NCBI GenBank assembly: GCA_018873245.2
Contig: JAEMBT020000003.1
Location: forward strand, 9,567,843 to 9,631,842
Direction: 5' to 3'
Length of the DNA: 64,000 bases
Origin: Archegozetes longisetosus
Taxonomy: Eukaryota > Arthropoda > Arachnida > Sarcoptiformes > Trhypochthoniidae
Under the pieces are notes generated by a model. That model was not told the DNA's origin and did no database searches. It worked only from the letters and a program-made list of their open reading frames with translations. This document shows, one piece after another, positions 13,501-26,754 of the stretch. Within the stretch, counting starts at the first letter, position 1. Every line of letters begins with the position of its first letter. The position numbers and the translations under genes were made by a program.

Positions 13501-15199
13501 ATTGTTATTCAGTGTGCAATTGAATTTATTTTTATCGAAAATCATGAATACAAGAGAAGAATGAAAGAAGATTTGATTGAGAAATTCACTGTACTTTCAC
13601 TAATTTGAATACTAGAATCTAAATTCAAAACTGGTTGTTGTCGTGAGTCAACAGAACTATAATGTACTGTAAAACTATAAGGTACTAGTGTTGCAAGTCT
13701 ATAATATTCATTGAAAATTAATTTTAATCTCAGAATCATATATCAAAATATTTATTCGCAAACTTCATAACTTTCATCAATTCATTATTCATACAGTGGT
13801 TGTGAATACGAAAAGTTTATGAAAAATTGAATTATTGAATATGAATTTACATTAATTAATAATAGGTTTTCATATATCATCTTTTCTATAAATAACTCAA
13901 TTTATTATTGTTTGTTGTTTATTATTTTTCGATTCAATGTAAATATGTTTCGGAGTAATTTATTTCCTTTTATATAGTAATGCATTTACATTTTGATGAT
14001 CGCATTTTGCATATTTGATCAGCTATTGTACTCAACATACAGTCAGACTAACTTTAATGCTAACCCAAATTTCATTTGCGTTACACTTAACAGTTTTACT
14101 ACAAAACCAATTAAGTTATAATAAAACAATGGATTTCATATTATAAATTTAGCGAACAACGTTCGTAACAAATCACTTATTTATTGAAATATATAGCAAA
14201 CATTATTATAGATTTTCCTACCTATTCAACATCTAGACTGTAATGCATTAATGTAACAAATAATTCAAAGTTCTTTTCATAGCACGATTGTTACAAATCG
14301 ATTCAATTATCATATGAGTAGAGTATTCAATAGATATTAAGACATTTAGAAAAAAGAGGAAATATAAGGCAAAATATCAAATAGAGAAATATGTTTCGAC
14401 ATCAACTAAACTTTGAATTATTATCTGGAAAAGAAAAATCTGTTCAATGGGCTCAAAATTACTGAAATTAGCAGAAATCTAAGCAGAAAATTCATAACTT
14501 AAACCTATTTTTGCAAACTTGCAATACATTGACAAAAGAAAGCATATGAAACGATATGAATATAATTTAGTTTCTCATAATATTCTGCCTTCAGTCACGT
14601 CAAATCAATAAATCTTCATTTAATTTCCATCAAATTTGTTATTTAGACTATGAAATATATTTTTACCTCAAAGCATACACTGAAAGAATAAATAAAAATT
14701 CAAGTTAAACAACTATTTTTCTGATAGTTTAATCTAAAACTGAAAACAATGGAAACGTTTTATATCCTAAAACTATATGAAAGAAACTTTTGGAAAAATG
14801 TCTACGATATTAGAGTATGATAAATATTTTAGGTTCTAAATGATTATTTGATTAAACTGCGATAAGTCTAGCCCTAAAATTGCTTTATATAAAACAAAAA
14901 ATTATTCATAATAATTAGAGCAAAAACATTAAAAATTTGTTCTCATATTAAATTTTTATGCTTAAGTAGAGAAAAATACTTATTCTCTATAATTTTGATT
15001 GATGTCTAACTAGATTGTTTTGAAAAATGAAAAATTTGCTTCAATTAGTCAACAACTTCTCAGGTAATTGAAAACTGTGCCAAAAAATCGATAGCTTGTT
15101 TAGTACAGTACTTATTGCTAGGTTTCTAAGTGTTCAGTATTGCGAGCAAACCATTGGCCACAATAGTTGCGCCACAATTTACAGCTAAAAATGTAAGAT

Positions 15200-15232
15200 T
15201 ATAAAAGAGACTCAATTCGTTTGTCTAAGTGC
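15200..15232 (+). promoter_or_regulatory. Canonical TATA box, candidate core promoter
   Basis: TATAAAAG at 15200-15207 is a full-consensus TATA box and sits at the left edge of a GC-richer island (about 15120-15640). A start of transcription would be expected near 15228-15232. The first in-frame ATG downstream is at 15254. The island also holds a second, weaker TATA-like TTTTATAAGAGG near 15607. Core-promoter identity is inferred from the motif and its position. Confidence 0.35.
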
Positions 15233-15253
15233 TAAGTTACAAGTAATAAGTCA

Positions 15254-15439
15254 ATGGATAAAAGTGATCAACAAAAAAGTTGTAGAAGAACAATACAATG
15301 GAAGGAAGAGAACCAGACTATCAACACAACGAGCAAGGGGAGAGCCACAAATTGGCTCAGAAACCGGTTAATTCTTAGAGTCCTTAGAGTGTCGGTTAGC
15401 CTATTCTTAGGCGATTCTATCCATTCTCTACTAGAGTGA
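15254..15439 (+). CDS. Possible first coding exon or small ORF after a TATA box, unknown
   Basis: The first ATG after the TATA box (15254) opens 61 codons beginning MDKSDQQKSCRRTIQWKEEN, a basic, polar peptide ending just before the (AG)n tract. A second ATG at 15298, in another frame, opens a 26-residue peptide (MEGREPDYQHNEQGESHKLA and six more) whose composition is more typical of a folded or linker protein segment. That frame could alternatively exit at a GTTAAT donor-like site near 15366. The two frames cannot both be the main product. No known family is recognised. Microsatellite-containing 5' leaders are common in animals, so part of this may be untranslated leader. The call rests on promoter proximity. 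Confidence 0.2.
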   Translation: MDKSDQQKSCRRTIQWKEENQTINTTSKGRATNWLRNRLILRVLRVSVSLFLGDSIHSLLE

Positions 15440-15442
15440 GCA

Positions 15443-15444
<2 letters not shown>

Positions 15445-15510
<66 letters not shown>
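15445..15510. repeat. (AG)n microsatellite, 66 bp
   Basis: Thirty-three uninterrupted AG units. On the minus strand this gives a long run of alternating Leu-Ser codons, which creates a spurious-looking 111-codon open frame across 15603-15268. The segment on the far side of the repeat from that frame's start has a hydrophobic tail, but the frame is kept open here largely by the repeat. Confidence 0.97.
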
Positions 15511-15513
<3 letters not shown>

Positions 15514-15639
15514 GGAGGGAAAGAAAGGTAGGAATGTATCTTGAGACAAACTGTCGGATTTGTTTCTACACAACAATTTTTCTCTACCGGTAAATCGAGT
15601 CATCAGTTTTATAAGAGGGAGAACTGAGAGAGCGATAAA

Positions 15640-18600
15640 CAGGAAAAGAGAAACCGAAATAGTTTGAAGGCTAGCGTTTTGGGCTAACTGTTAATGTGTG
15701 GCATTATTTTTTATTTTGCGAAAGGCTATCGACTCCTACTAGAAGTAATTCGCGTTTATTTGTTTTGATGGCTCGACCGCATAGTTCTCTTCAATAGAAA
15801 TCAAACATTTCTCTCTCATCGCTCCATAAATTTGATAAAAAGCCAAACCAGAGAACAAACGTAAGCAATAAATATTATCAACAAATAATAAAAGTTACCA
15901 AAAAAGTAAAGCTTTAGTATAAATAGTTGTGTTAATGCTATGATAAACCGATTCGGAAAGTATTGGTTATTAAGTTATTACTTTGTAGTACCATAGCTAT
16001 TAGAATATGTATAGCATTGATAGGAAGTGCGTTTAGCTTTTTCTGCATAATACTCTCTTTCACTGCAATTAATTCTTTTGTGCGAATAATATAGCAATCA
16101 ATATATGAGTAATCCATTTATCAGCTTATCTACCGAATATTCTATGCATAATTTCAATAATTTGAGACTAATTTGTAGCGAATAAAGAGACAGAATGCAA
16201 AGATTTCCTCTAATGATGTATTGTATGTAAGAGAAAAAACATGTCACTACTATCCCTATTATTAAAATTGATATCAAATATAGCAAAAGTTAATGCAATT
16301 CTACCAGTCGATTGTTTGCTATATCTCATTCATATATAACCCACAAATAATTTGTAAGCAATCAAAACAGAAAATTGTTTAATATGTTTATCTTTAATAC
16401 AGAAAACTTTAGCCTCAGATGAGAGAATCAAATTTGTTGACTATGCAGATCAGGTATTTGTTTCTGTGCTAACTTTGAAAAATAGTGAGTCTGAACAGCA
16501 ATCCTACAAAAATGAAGTCTAACGTAACTGTTTTAAATAAATTAAACAAATTTCCATATAAGCCCTAATTAGTTTGAGAATTAGATTTAGAGGCAAGTCA
16601 GGAGTTTCTAATTATTGCGGAGAAAGTATTATCTGCTTTAATACATGAACATCGCACTCTGAACAATAGCAATATTTATATACTAACATACAAATCGTAG
16701 CTTCACAACCGGGCAATGGATGCGTCTCTAGTGCTTATTAGCTCTCCTTTCTATAATTCATACTTTCAAACTCAAAAAATTATATTCCAGTTATGACTCA
16801 ATGGATCAATGATTTCAAACTGATTTACTGCACGACAAATTCAATTCTTTGCTAACATAGGAATGGAAGTGTTGGTAAAAAGTTTCTCATTAAATATTAA
16901 TGTGTTATTATCATTTTTAATGCGCTCCAAACTTTTAGTTTAGTTACTGAACAAACTTTTGTTTAAGTTAATTAATGACAAAAATGATTATTGCTTTTCG
17001 CTTTTTTAATATACTTGCCCTAGTTTTTTTCCTTATCTCTTCTTTGGGGACAATTTTTGCAATCTTTTGGGGGATTCTCGCAATCTTCTGGGGGGATTTT
17101 CACAATCAAGCCATATGTCAATATCTATGACAGAACTTATTTGTTTGACTTTTCAAACAACAATAATGTTCACCGCAGCCAAAATTGAACTATACTTTTC
17201 TCTAATATTAAATATACAAAAGCAAAATAAAATAAATCAAAAAAGTCTTTTATTCTTAGTATAAATTGCATTCAAATTATTGGATGGAATCAGTATTTGT
17301 GTGTTTTATTTCTGAAAACTTCTATTTCTTTTCTATAGTATTGAAGTTGTGAGCTCATGCATCACTTGCATCGCTTCCATTCTCTCAATCAAGTCGTCAC
17401 AGATTTACATTGAATCCCAACTCTTAAGAAGTTTGATAATAGAAAGATAGGGAATGCATGGAAAATGTGATCTGAATATTACTGAATATGTTATTCACGT
17501 ATATATTACGATGCGTTGTAAGCGTTGTGAAGTTCTCCGAATTTATGCATTATTAAAGGTAAAGTATATGTGAATATGTGTTAGTTAGAGAAGTACTACA
17601 CTATAAGAGATACAGTACATCGCCAAATATTACAATTCATGGCACAGACACACTAAACTACAACCAACAACTAAAATATTTCAAATCACTTCTAGATTTC
17701 TAACTAACTATATCTGAATATTTTATGTTTAAAAAAAGAAACTCAACTAAAAATTATTTATTAACGGTTGGCTTAAATCTTACGTGATTTTTCCCTTAAT
17801 AATTCATTATTATTAATCGAATTCAGTCATTCGTACAGTTAAGAATTTTTATCTTCAAGCCATGTTTTTCATTTCTTATCATTGCAGAAAACATTTAATA
17901 TACTTAATCTTTTTTTAACGACTGCTCTTATTTGTTTTTTACATATATATCAAGTCTTTACTAGCATTTCATGACTCGTTTGCATATTGCAAAAGTTTCC
18001 GATAAACGTACACTTAGTTCACACTCGAGCTTTCATTATTGATATCAAAAATTTCGTGAGCTCTACCATTTATTTGACACTAAAATCAAGTTTAATACTC
18101 TAGCCACCACTTGGAAAGGAAAGTGTATTTGGTCAGGTGTTGAGAAAATGCAAAATAACCAGTTCACAATAGGCGATAGCAGGGTTAGTGTCTGAAGATT
18201 CAGTTTGATTATAATAACTTATATATGATTTATGAAAATTTGCTTTGAATCAAACTAAGAATAGAAATTACATGATATACGTGTGCACAACTTTAAGCCC
18301 ATAAGCATTATATAAAAAAGACAAGAGAAGAACATATTTTTTATCTCCCAAAACAAAAGAGTTTACAAATTATGCTAAACTATATATCAAAGTGAACTCT
18401 AATGATCATAAGTTATTGTAATGATAGCGTATTTAAAGTTTAGTTGTTTTTAACGCTGAACAAATTGCAACTATTTTTATGAATATTGCTTCCAACCAAT
18501 TAATAAGATATTTGGATTCTCCATAATAAATTCAACGATTTTAAGCCTGAACTAAGAGTTTGCCAACAGATTGTTTTACTCTCACTTATTTGACAATTTG

Positions 18601-21600
18601 TAGCTGAGAAAAGAAGAATGTAGTAGCTGAATAAAAACTGTAAATCATTTCTTAATAAGAAAAGACTTTGTAAAAGATGAAAAAAGCATTAATAGACAAG
18701 ACATAGGATATAAATGATGTATAGTTTAGTTTAAAGCATTTTTTAGGAGTAGAAAAAGGCGAACAGAAGAGCATCAATTTTTATCCCTTACTCATTATAC
18801 CTCATAGGCTTTCAATTTAATTCAGCTAAAAATCATATTCTCCATCTTTAAGGCTCATATTTTCGATGATGAGGTATTTGCTACCTATTTTTATGAAAAT
18901 AATCCACTAGTAGTTTATTATGTTTTTCTTAAAGCTTATGCATTATATACACCTCTGATTATTATTACCTAAAGTTTCAAATTAGTTGTGCCTAAAATCA
19001 CGATTTTATAAGAGATATAATACTCAAAGCATATGATAATAAATCTGAGGAAGAGGGAGAATGTGGTAACTGCAAGGAATTCGAGCAATAATTTATATAA
19101 GAGATGGGAATAAAGGAGAACAGCATTTGAATGAGGAATGAAAAGAGAAATAACATGGACTCATTTCTCAGCACTAGTTTTCTACATAAGCCATATATAT
19201 ATATATATGCGTAAAGTTTTCGGGGCCAAAAATTTCTGGTATGAAAAATCGAACCAATGGCAGAGTCAAGGAATTGCAGTTATTTTACTGTAGAATTTAT
19301 TTGATTTGCATTGGCACATATTTTTAAGAGCATTAATGTTTCACGTATGGCCAGTCAAATACCATTTCTGATCTGAATAATTGACTGAAAAATTATCCGC
19401 TGGCATACCATTGAAAATAACTTTAGTTGAAATAAAAATACAAAAATGCTTCAGTTGATTGCTTCAAAATTGATGCTTAAACTGTATAATAGCAATGTCT
19501 CCGTTTGTATGCTATGCTTACATAATGTGTTGTTAGGTTTAAGCTCTGCAGCGAATAAGTTTGATGAGAATAGTCTCCCACTTGTGTTACTAGTCATTTG
19601 TGTTCAGTTCAGTCATCTTCAAAAAGGTTTGTAAATAGAGATTGAATACTATTTTTCAAATGAACATAAGAGACAAGAGGACTTATATCAACAAATTATA
19701 TTCAATGCAAATTCAGTTTATAGACAGACATCAAATATAAGTAAATTAATTTATCATAAATGTATACGATATTAGATCAAAATGTTCTCAATATAGAATT
19801 GAATCCCATATGATTTCGGAAATACCACTAATTGTATGTGCACTAAGATACTCACTTCAGTTATACAAACATAGCCATTAGGCTTTCAACTTATTATCAA
19901 ACATATTCTTCCATTCAATCCTAGCCAACAATCAAATCAATTAGACAGTATGTTAACCAACTAATTGTTTGAGTTATTCAGTTAGAAGCACAACTATTTA
20001 TATATTCATATTTCACTCAGATGTTAACAAGAGAAGAGAAATAGTTGACAAATATTGGCAAAATTGTGATAGAGTTCTGAATGGATCAAATTTGTCAAGT
20101 GTAAACTTTAAAATAATTAATTAGGCATCAAATAAACTAATGTAAGTTATAATTTTGAAACATTTTCAACGTTCTTCTAATGAACGTGAGCTCTATATGA
20201 GTGCTTCGAGAAAATCTATCTTAACATTAAACTTCAATTTTTATTCTTTTCAGTTCAAGATTTAAATATTTATGAAACGGATAACTGATGTAAAAAAATT
20301 GAAATAATTTCACTTCTAGGGCTACGAATAAAAATGAACTCAAATTATGTGAAAGAATCAAATATTTAAGTGATTCACATTAATTAGTTTATCTTTGAAT
20401 TAAATACTTGAAAAAAAAAATAACAACTTTTACGTGAAAATATATTTTGATGTAAAAGCGCATAATTTAAAAACAAGTTGATTTAATTAAACTAAATAAG
20501 GATAAATTTGTTAAGTTGAATGAATATTCCAAAAATGACTCATTTTAGCGATAGATCTGCTAAAGCAAACTCAATCTAAAAATCACTCTCCAGTGGCCAA
20601 AGTGCAACATTTGGTAAGTTTTGAGTAGAATTGTGGTGAAAATAGTATTAGTTATCGTTAGCCACAAGTTGTGGTACTGATTTGAGTTTCTCACAATATA
20701 AATCCATGTCCTAAGTGATGATTTACGTTTGACTGAGAATAATCCATTCAATGCATTTATATTTCGTGTGAACACTAATTTATTGCAAAAATACAATCGA
20801 TAACAAGTTTTTCCATTGGCACAACTGCTTTTATCTCATTTCGATCTTATTCGACCAATTTTCACAGATTTAAGATTATATTCTCTTAACCAAAATATAG
20901 TTGTTTCAGTTCATCACTTCTGCTGCAATTTCATGACTCCATTGAAAATGTGTTATCATTTATTAGTTTCATTAGTCTCAAGTCTAACTTATTTTCTCGT
21001 TTGACTAAAATTTCAAAATCAAACACCAAATCATTTGTTATTCTTCCTTATCTTCTGTTCAAATTTTGAAAATTGATTCAATGGTTATCTCCTCTAAATA
21101 GAAAAGTACTGTTTTTGTTATATTTGCAGATCTCTTTTAAATATTTGGTTCAGTCGATGACAGTGTGTTAGTCAATAGAAAAGAAGAAGTTTTATGTAAT
21201 GCCAAATAAGAGTCTTTCGAATAGTTATTATATGACAGAAATCTTATGGACTAAATGATGGCAAGAATGCTTAGGATTGAAGAGCCAGTATTGTGTACGA
21301 ACAATACTGTAAATCTAAGTTTATCACTTAATAATGTTCAATCGTGTGTAGACAATCAACATAACAATAAGAATTGTCCAAGTATACACAAATTCGACTA
21401 TTTTTTCAATCATCACTAACTCTATACTAAGGATTAGCTTATGTGAGACAACAATTGATGCAATCGTTATTACATAGGATAGAAAACAGATCCGTCACTA
21501 GACATGTCTGTGTTTGTTTCATTAACGTGTATGTAATCCTTGACGTATTAAAAGTAAAATTCAAATTTGTTCTTCATTCACATTTGAAAATCATAACAGA

Positions 21601-22226
21601 AACAAAAGTTTGTGCAACAAAAATGAGCCAAATTCTAACAAACTTATGTTAGATTCCCACAAACAAAGTGTAAGTCTAAGAAAGCTGTAAATAGAAGTGT
21701 TTATATAAGAGATTGTGTATAACTCATTGCTGAATAGTAAGAATGCATAACGTATGAGATAGCATCTAAATTATGAATATTATATCAATGCCAACCATTC
21801 CTAACTCTAGAATAGCATTGTACTCGACACGAATCCTTTCATCCGAAATAATTATATAATAACTTTTGGCCAGCAGTAACAAAACTGAATTACACTTTAA
21901 ATCGCATTATAGAGTATTTTTATTGTATACTATATCTTCTAACTCAAGGCAAACAATGGTTCAACTCTAGTGTTACGTCAATTTTTGGAGAATTTTTCAA
22001 GAGGAAAAAAGTACTTTGAAAATATTCGTTTCTTGCATAATAAATGCTTAATTTTTGAAACACAATGAAGAATATTATGAATTACAAACATTGTTGAGAA
22101 CCCTAGAAATTGAAATTTTCTAATTTAGATAACAATGAATATTAATTTAATCTTGTAGCTAAAACAAAGGACAAGGGAATGTTACAATGAGAAAATGTTT
22201 TTGTGCCACGAAATTATCGTCTGTAG
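15640..22226. other. Intron-like or intergenic A+T-rich stretch
   Basis: No gene is supportable. Visible items are an imperfect tandem of GCAATCTTYTGGGGGGATTY at about 17058-17106, an alternating AT run at 19193-19208, and TATATAA-type sites at 19094 and 21702. An ATG frame of 62 codons at 19446-19634 has a mostly hydrophobic translation. An Asn/Cys-rich 54-codon frame lies at 21255-21419. Neither frame has splice context, and both are within chance expectation for this base composition. Confidence 0.45.
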
Positions 22227-22294
22227 CAATGGGCCAAGGGTGGGTACTTCAACTCTACCAGTGCCTCTCAGACATCGGGTACTTTAAAATTCAG
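22227..22294 (+). CDS. Candidate internal exon (68 nt), unknown protein
   Basis: A short GC-rich island is bounded by ATTATCGTCTGTAG (acceptor) and TTCAG|GTAAAT (a near-consensus donor). One frame, QWAKGGYFNSTSASQTSGTL onwards, is exactly limited by a TAG at the acceptor and a TAA across the donor, as expected of a real exon. It contains an N-glycosylation-type sequon NST. A second frame (GQGWVLQLYQCLSDIGYFKI) is also open through the exon and ends in phase 0, so the true frame is unresolved. All three minus-strand frames contain stops. No family is recognised. In its second frame it could join in phase to the 37339-37397 candidate exon on the same strand, at the cost of a 15-kb intron. Confidence 0.3.
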
Positions 22295-22622
22295 GTAAAT
22301 TTCAATGTCTCTTTTTTTAATTGTCAATATTTAAGCAGCTTCATTAGTCTTCCAGCAGATAAAAGAATCGATAAGTAAGTTAGTATTTTTAGCTTCTAGT
22401 TCAAAATTAGGAGTGAGCGATAAAATATATTCTCTTCAGAAGTGAATTTATATAAACGGACACTGGATTTAGGTTTGATAGAAGAAATGAATACATTTTT
22501 CCATAGATTTATGGAATCAAATTTTTAGAGAGTATTAGTTGGAAGTAACTGTCATAATTATGATAGAACATTAGCAGGGACGAGAAATGCTGGCGATGAC
22601 TAAATATCAGCTACACATATAA

Positions 22623-22678
22623 ATTGGATTAAGATCAGGATCAGGTCAATGATCTTAATGTACGATTTCTAATCCAAT
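22623..22678. repeat. Nested inverted repeat (hairpin-forming)
   Basis: The outer arms ATTGGATT (22623-22630) and AATCCAAT (22671-22678) enclose inner arms TTAAGATCA (22629-22637) and TGATCTTAA (22650-22658). The loop contains a GGATCAGGTCA duplication-like sequence. The two nested dyads share a centre region but not exactly the same axis. Function is unknown; it may be a decayed small foldback element or a structured intron segment. Confidence 0.5.
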
Positions 22679-24778
22679 ACCCGAATGAAAATTATTTATT
22701 ATTCACGTATTGCGTTTTACTAATACATAAATAACAAACTCTATTAACAGTTTTAAATTATTAAATAACTACAATTCAAAACTCTAAATGAGAATAATTA
22801 AATAAAAAAGTTTTAACTAAATTTGAAATTCTAGTCCCACCGAATTTGATTTCTGGTTACGGCGCTGATGTATTATAGTAAGGAAATTCTTGGTCTTTCT
22901 GTCTGCTTAGTTCTCAAGCGCGTTCAAAGTTATTAAAAAGTGTTTTCTATTTTTAATTAAATTTGAAAATAAAGTTTTTAAACTTTTAATAAGAAGAATA
23001 AAATCTTAATGAATAACATTGTTTCGGAAGTGAATATTATAATGAAAAAAGAAGATTAAGAGAAGGGCTGAGTATGCAATCAATTAAAGGAAATAAATTG
23101 TATGGAATCTAAATCTGGGAAAACAACAGCATTATGGAGAAAGTTCAACAGTTGTAAATCCTATCGGATTAAGCCTTTTTATATGTCCAGCTTCTGCTCT
23201 CTATCAGCAAACTAACGATTTTGCGTTAAGTTCTTCTTAAGTCTTTTCGAAATGTCTAACTTTTGAAGAGTTTGTCATTCGAGTTATAATGACGATTGAA
23301 AATAATTATATTTTCGCTTTGGTGCGTCTCTACTTTGTAATCATAAGGGTTGAATTGAAAAATTTCTATTCTGTTTACTGAAATCAACAAAACTATAATT
23401 AGCTTTCATTTATAATGTATTAGAATTTGATTGCGAAGATTTGCTCCTACTTACTATAAGGAGATTTTTACTCATTAATAGAACTACATTGAGCTCAAGT
23501 TTTATTTCAATTAATTTAACTTCAAATCATTCGATCAATACTTTCATTATATAATTGATATCTAGAAGTAAAATCCAAGATAAATCCAATTTTTCTTACT
23601 TTGTCACTAAGTAATTTTCAATTGGCTATAATTTTGAAGCTTAAGCTTACAATTTAAATTAATTTAATGTTAACTGTATGAAATGATGCTCGTGTAAGTT
23701 GAGTAACGCAAAGGTTATGATAAATGTTTGGGAACATGTTAATTGTTATTCTGAGAAAGAACCATATTAATAATAGTGAATTCGGTAGTCTTTGAACCTT
23801 TGCCACTGAACGCACGCAAATTACAGCTAAATACAGAACTTGTTCTCAATGAACTAAAGTGAAAAAGAACTTAATATCCTTTACGTACACTTTGTTGCGC
23901 AATAAAACTCATTGAATTCAATATGGAGCTCAGTATGTGACCCATTGCTGCATAAGGATTTACATTCTTCTAGTGAAACCTGCAGTTCATTAACTTTTTC
24001 GAATGGATTTGACATAAAATGCTACCATAACGTTTTTTACATATCATTTGATTTACAATAAAATTTTCAACTCCTTTTAAAGAATACAATGCCAAAGCAC
24101 GAAAACTATGTAGAGATGCACAGCATTCTGCACGACAAATAGAGATATCATTTCTTATGCGACATCAGTGAAAGTACGTTGAAGATCAGATACAAATGGG
24201 TACTATTTATGTAATCAATTTTATTGTAATATAGTTCAGAGAATAGTTTCCATAAATGCATTTTGTGTATTGAATATTTGTCTAAATTATTAGACGCTTC
24301 ATATCAGCAAAGGAATATGCTTTATATAACGTACAAATATTATTCAACGTAACGAACATTTTTGATTAAAAATATTCTAACTTATCAACGAAGTATGAGT
24401 GTTTTCAATTCAAAATCAATAAATAAAGAAACGAAAGATATGATTAAAAGTCCATTTTCGAAAAGCAGAGGGACTTAAAAATAAATTGTAACTTTCTTCG
24501 ACTATCTAACGATTAGTAAATTTATTTTTCATTCATAAACATCTCTTGTCATAAAATATCATCTGGACTAATGCCTCAATAGTTTATAGTTTTGAATGGA
24601 AAGTAGTCAATTTTTCTTAACCGGCTGTTTAAAAGTAAAACCTTTGATGAAATTTTAATTAACAGAAGCGCCATTCGCGATAACATATTTATTTAAATAG
24701 TTTACTTCTAAATAAATAAAATTGAATTTTAAACTAAAATAATAATCAAATCGTTTATGTTTGTTTTAAGAAGAGGGA

Positions 24779-24782
<4 letters not shown>

Positions 24783-24831
<49 letters not shown>
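24783..24831. repeat. (GA)n microsatellite, 49 bp
   Basis: An uninterrupted GA run. A GC-richer patch (24880-24980) follows directly. On the minus strand the patch and the repeat share one open frame with no ATG; this is probably a by-product of the repeat. Confidence 0.97.
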
Positions 24832-24833
<2 letters not shown>

Positions 24834-26704
24834 ATTTAAGGTTTGGGCAATTTTTAAAAGTCCTGTTTTCTCATTCTGGCAGAAATTTGATTGAGTCACG
24901 CGCCGTCTCGTCTCAAAGAACCTTAAATACCCTCGAGTTCTCTCCAGAACTATAGTGCGAAGAGATTCCGTGATTTATAAGACAGAAAAATATTATTTTT
25001 GAGCTTAAGTTTTGTTAGTAATATAAGGGCTTTATTCAAATTTAAAGAACTCAACTTTTGTTGATTTGTTATAGAGAAATGAACTTTTATTTTCATTGGG
25101 TTTAGAGTAAATTGAGAAGAAATGATTAACTGCTTACGACCTTATATGAGTTTAAATATTTTTATAGCATTTAAAACTAAACAAATAATTATGGCTTCAA
25201 TTTTGTGATCAGACAAATAGTTAAAGCTTTATATTCATAAAAGTTATTGTTCAAACAAATTACTCAACAGAATAAAGACTAATATTTCATTCAATTTTTA
25301 AGATTATCAATGCTTTTTATAGTAATTTTATTCATGCTTTTGTTCATTAACTAAATAACAGAATAATTTATTTAATTTATTTAATTTGTTTGATATCAAT
25401 ATTTTGTTGAAACGAAAGTTTCATTCAATACATAGACAATTGAAAACCAAATCTTATTGAGCCAAAAGTCTTATCAACTCGAGTACAGGAACTGTACATC
25501 ACGTCTATCCGTCCAAATCACGCGATTCCGAGAGCAAAAACAACTTTCTATTTGGTTCAACTCTAATTATCAATACATGGAATGAACTGTTTCTCAATCT
25601 GTATTCATCTGTTTCTGAATCAATCAAATTAAAATTTTGGTCACTCTTCAAAAGTTGCCTCAATTTTAGTTCTGTTTTAAATCGAAAACTTTAGGTAGTT
25701 CAATGCATTCTCATTCAAAACCACATCCTTTACAAGAATTTCACGTTTGCTATAAGTCGTGAGTCATGTGTTCAAAAACGATTGGTTTTCAAGTTATCGA
25801 TTGACTGCATATGCGGTCAATATTCTAATTATTTTCAATGCATTCGCAAAATAAGCAAAGAATTAGACATTTGTCTGAATTGTAGTTCAAAGTTGGGATA
25901 TGTTCAATGACATTTTGCTGTTAGATCAGGCTTTTCACGAAATAAATAAATCTATTGTTGAACTTCTAGTCAGGAATAGATGTATCAGTTTCTCAAATTG
26001 AAATTTTGAAACATGAGAAAAACAAAATTCCGATTGAGTGAATCTCATGCCGATTCTGAAAGCATTTTATTAAGATGAACTGTCAATTTTTTCATTTTAC
26101 CAGAATCTGAAAAAACGTTTGACTTATCAATTGAGAATTTAGTTCAATTTGTATCTGTTTTGTGTGATTGCTCTATTATTGTTCGCATGCAAAAAGAGAA
26201 AAAATCCTATAATTTAAAGAATGTTACACTGCATATAAGTCTAATAAGATTATAGATATGAGAGAAGAAAATAGCAAATTTTAAGCATCGAATCGAATGA
26301 TTCATTTCTAGCACATCGAGTGAAAAGAAGCGATTCTTAATATAAACGAAAACAGGAATAATAATAATTGCATATATAGGGCGCATGATTTGGTTTTTCT
26401 TATTTTAGCTCAGGTAAAGAAATTACGAGAAAATGTAATATTCTTTGATAAAGTCCATAATAATAATAATAGTAATAATAAAAAGAACAGTAAACGTAAA
26501 GTTATGAAAAGGTAGCGAAAGAAGCGAACAGACGAATAAAGGACTGAATGTTATATTGCATGTCGTTAACAGCCAAGTAGTAGAACATAGGCATGCATCG
26601 CAAATACATTTGCAGAGAAAAGCCTATGTCGCTGAAGGGGTTTATCACATGCATTTCAGATCTTTCTTTTTCTCTAACTTACACTACTTTTCTCGATCTC
26701 GAAC

Positions 26705-26708
<4 letters not shown>

Positions 26709-26751
<43 letters not shown>
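26709..26751. repeat. (CT)n microsatellite, 43 bp
   Basis: An uninterrupted CT run, followed by CGGTCTCGTCTCAATTCTGG. It lies inside a plus-strand 69-codon open frame (26593-26802) that the repeat itself keeps open through Leu-Ser codons. Confidence 0.97.

Positions 26752-26754
<3 letters not shown>

Larger units (their letters stand above)
4395..15199. other. Gene-poor A+T-rich stretch
   Basis: No exon or gene is supportable across these 10.8 kb. What can be seen is an 11-bp tandem repeat at 5536-5586, a TATA-like site at 10548 and a slightly GC-richer patch at 9290-9420 whose frames are interrupted in all six readings. Scattered short dyads also occur, for example around 10276-10302. The short ATG-initiated frames here have low-complexity A+T-driven translations and no splice context. 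Confidence 0.5.

Noticed and set aside
15268-15603. Minus-strand open frame of 111 codons, the longest in the window tied with the signal-peptide frame
   Set aside because: About a third of it is Leu-Ser made by the (CT)n repeat, which cannot contain a stop. Kept only as a finding about the island.
17341-17400. Minus-strand reading CDDLIERMEAMQVMHELTTSI
   Set aside because: Only 23 codons between stops and no acceptor; attractive composition but not supportable.
21255-21419. ATG ORF of 54 codons, Asn/Cys-rich
   Set aside because: No signal peptide, splice site or neighbour support; length within chance expectation.
24770-24975. Minus-strand open frame with a basic segment leading into the GA repeat
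   Set aside because: It lacks an ATG and its length is extended by the repeat; a plus-strand reading of the same patch is equally open.
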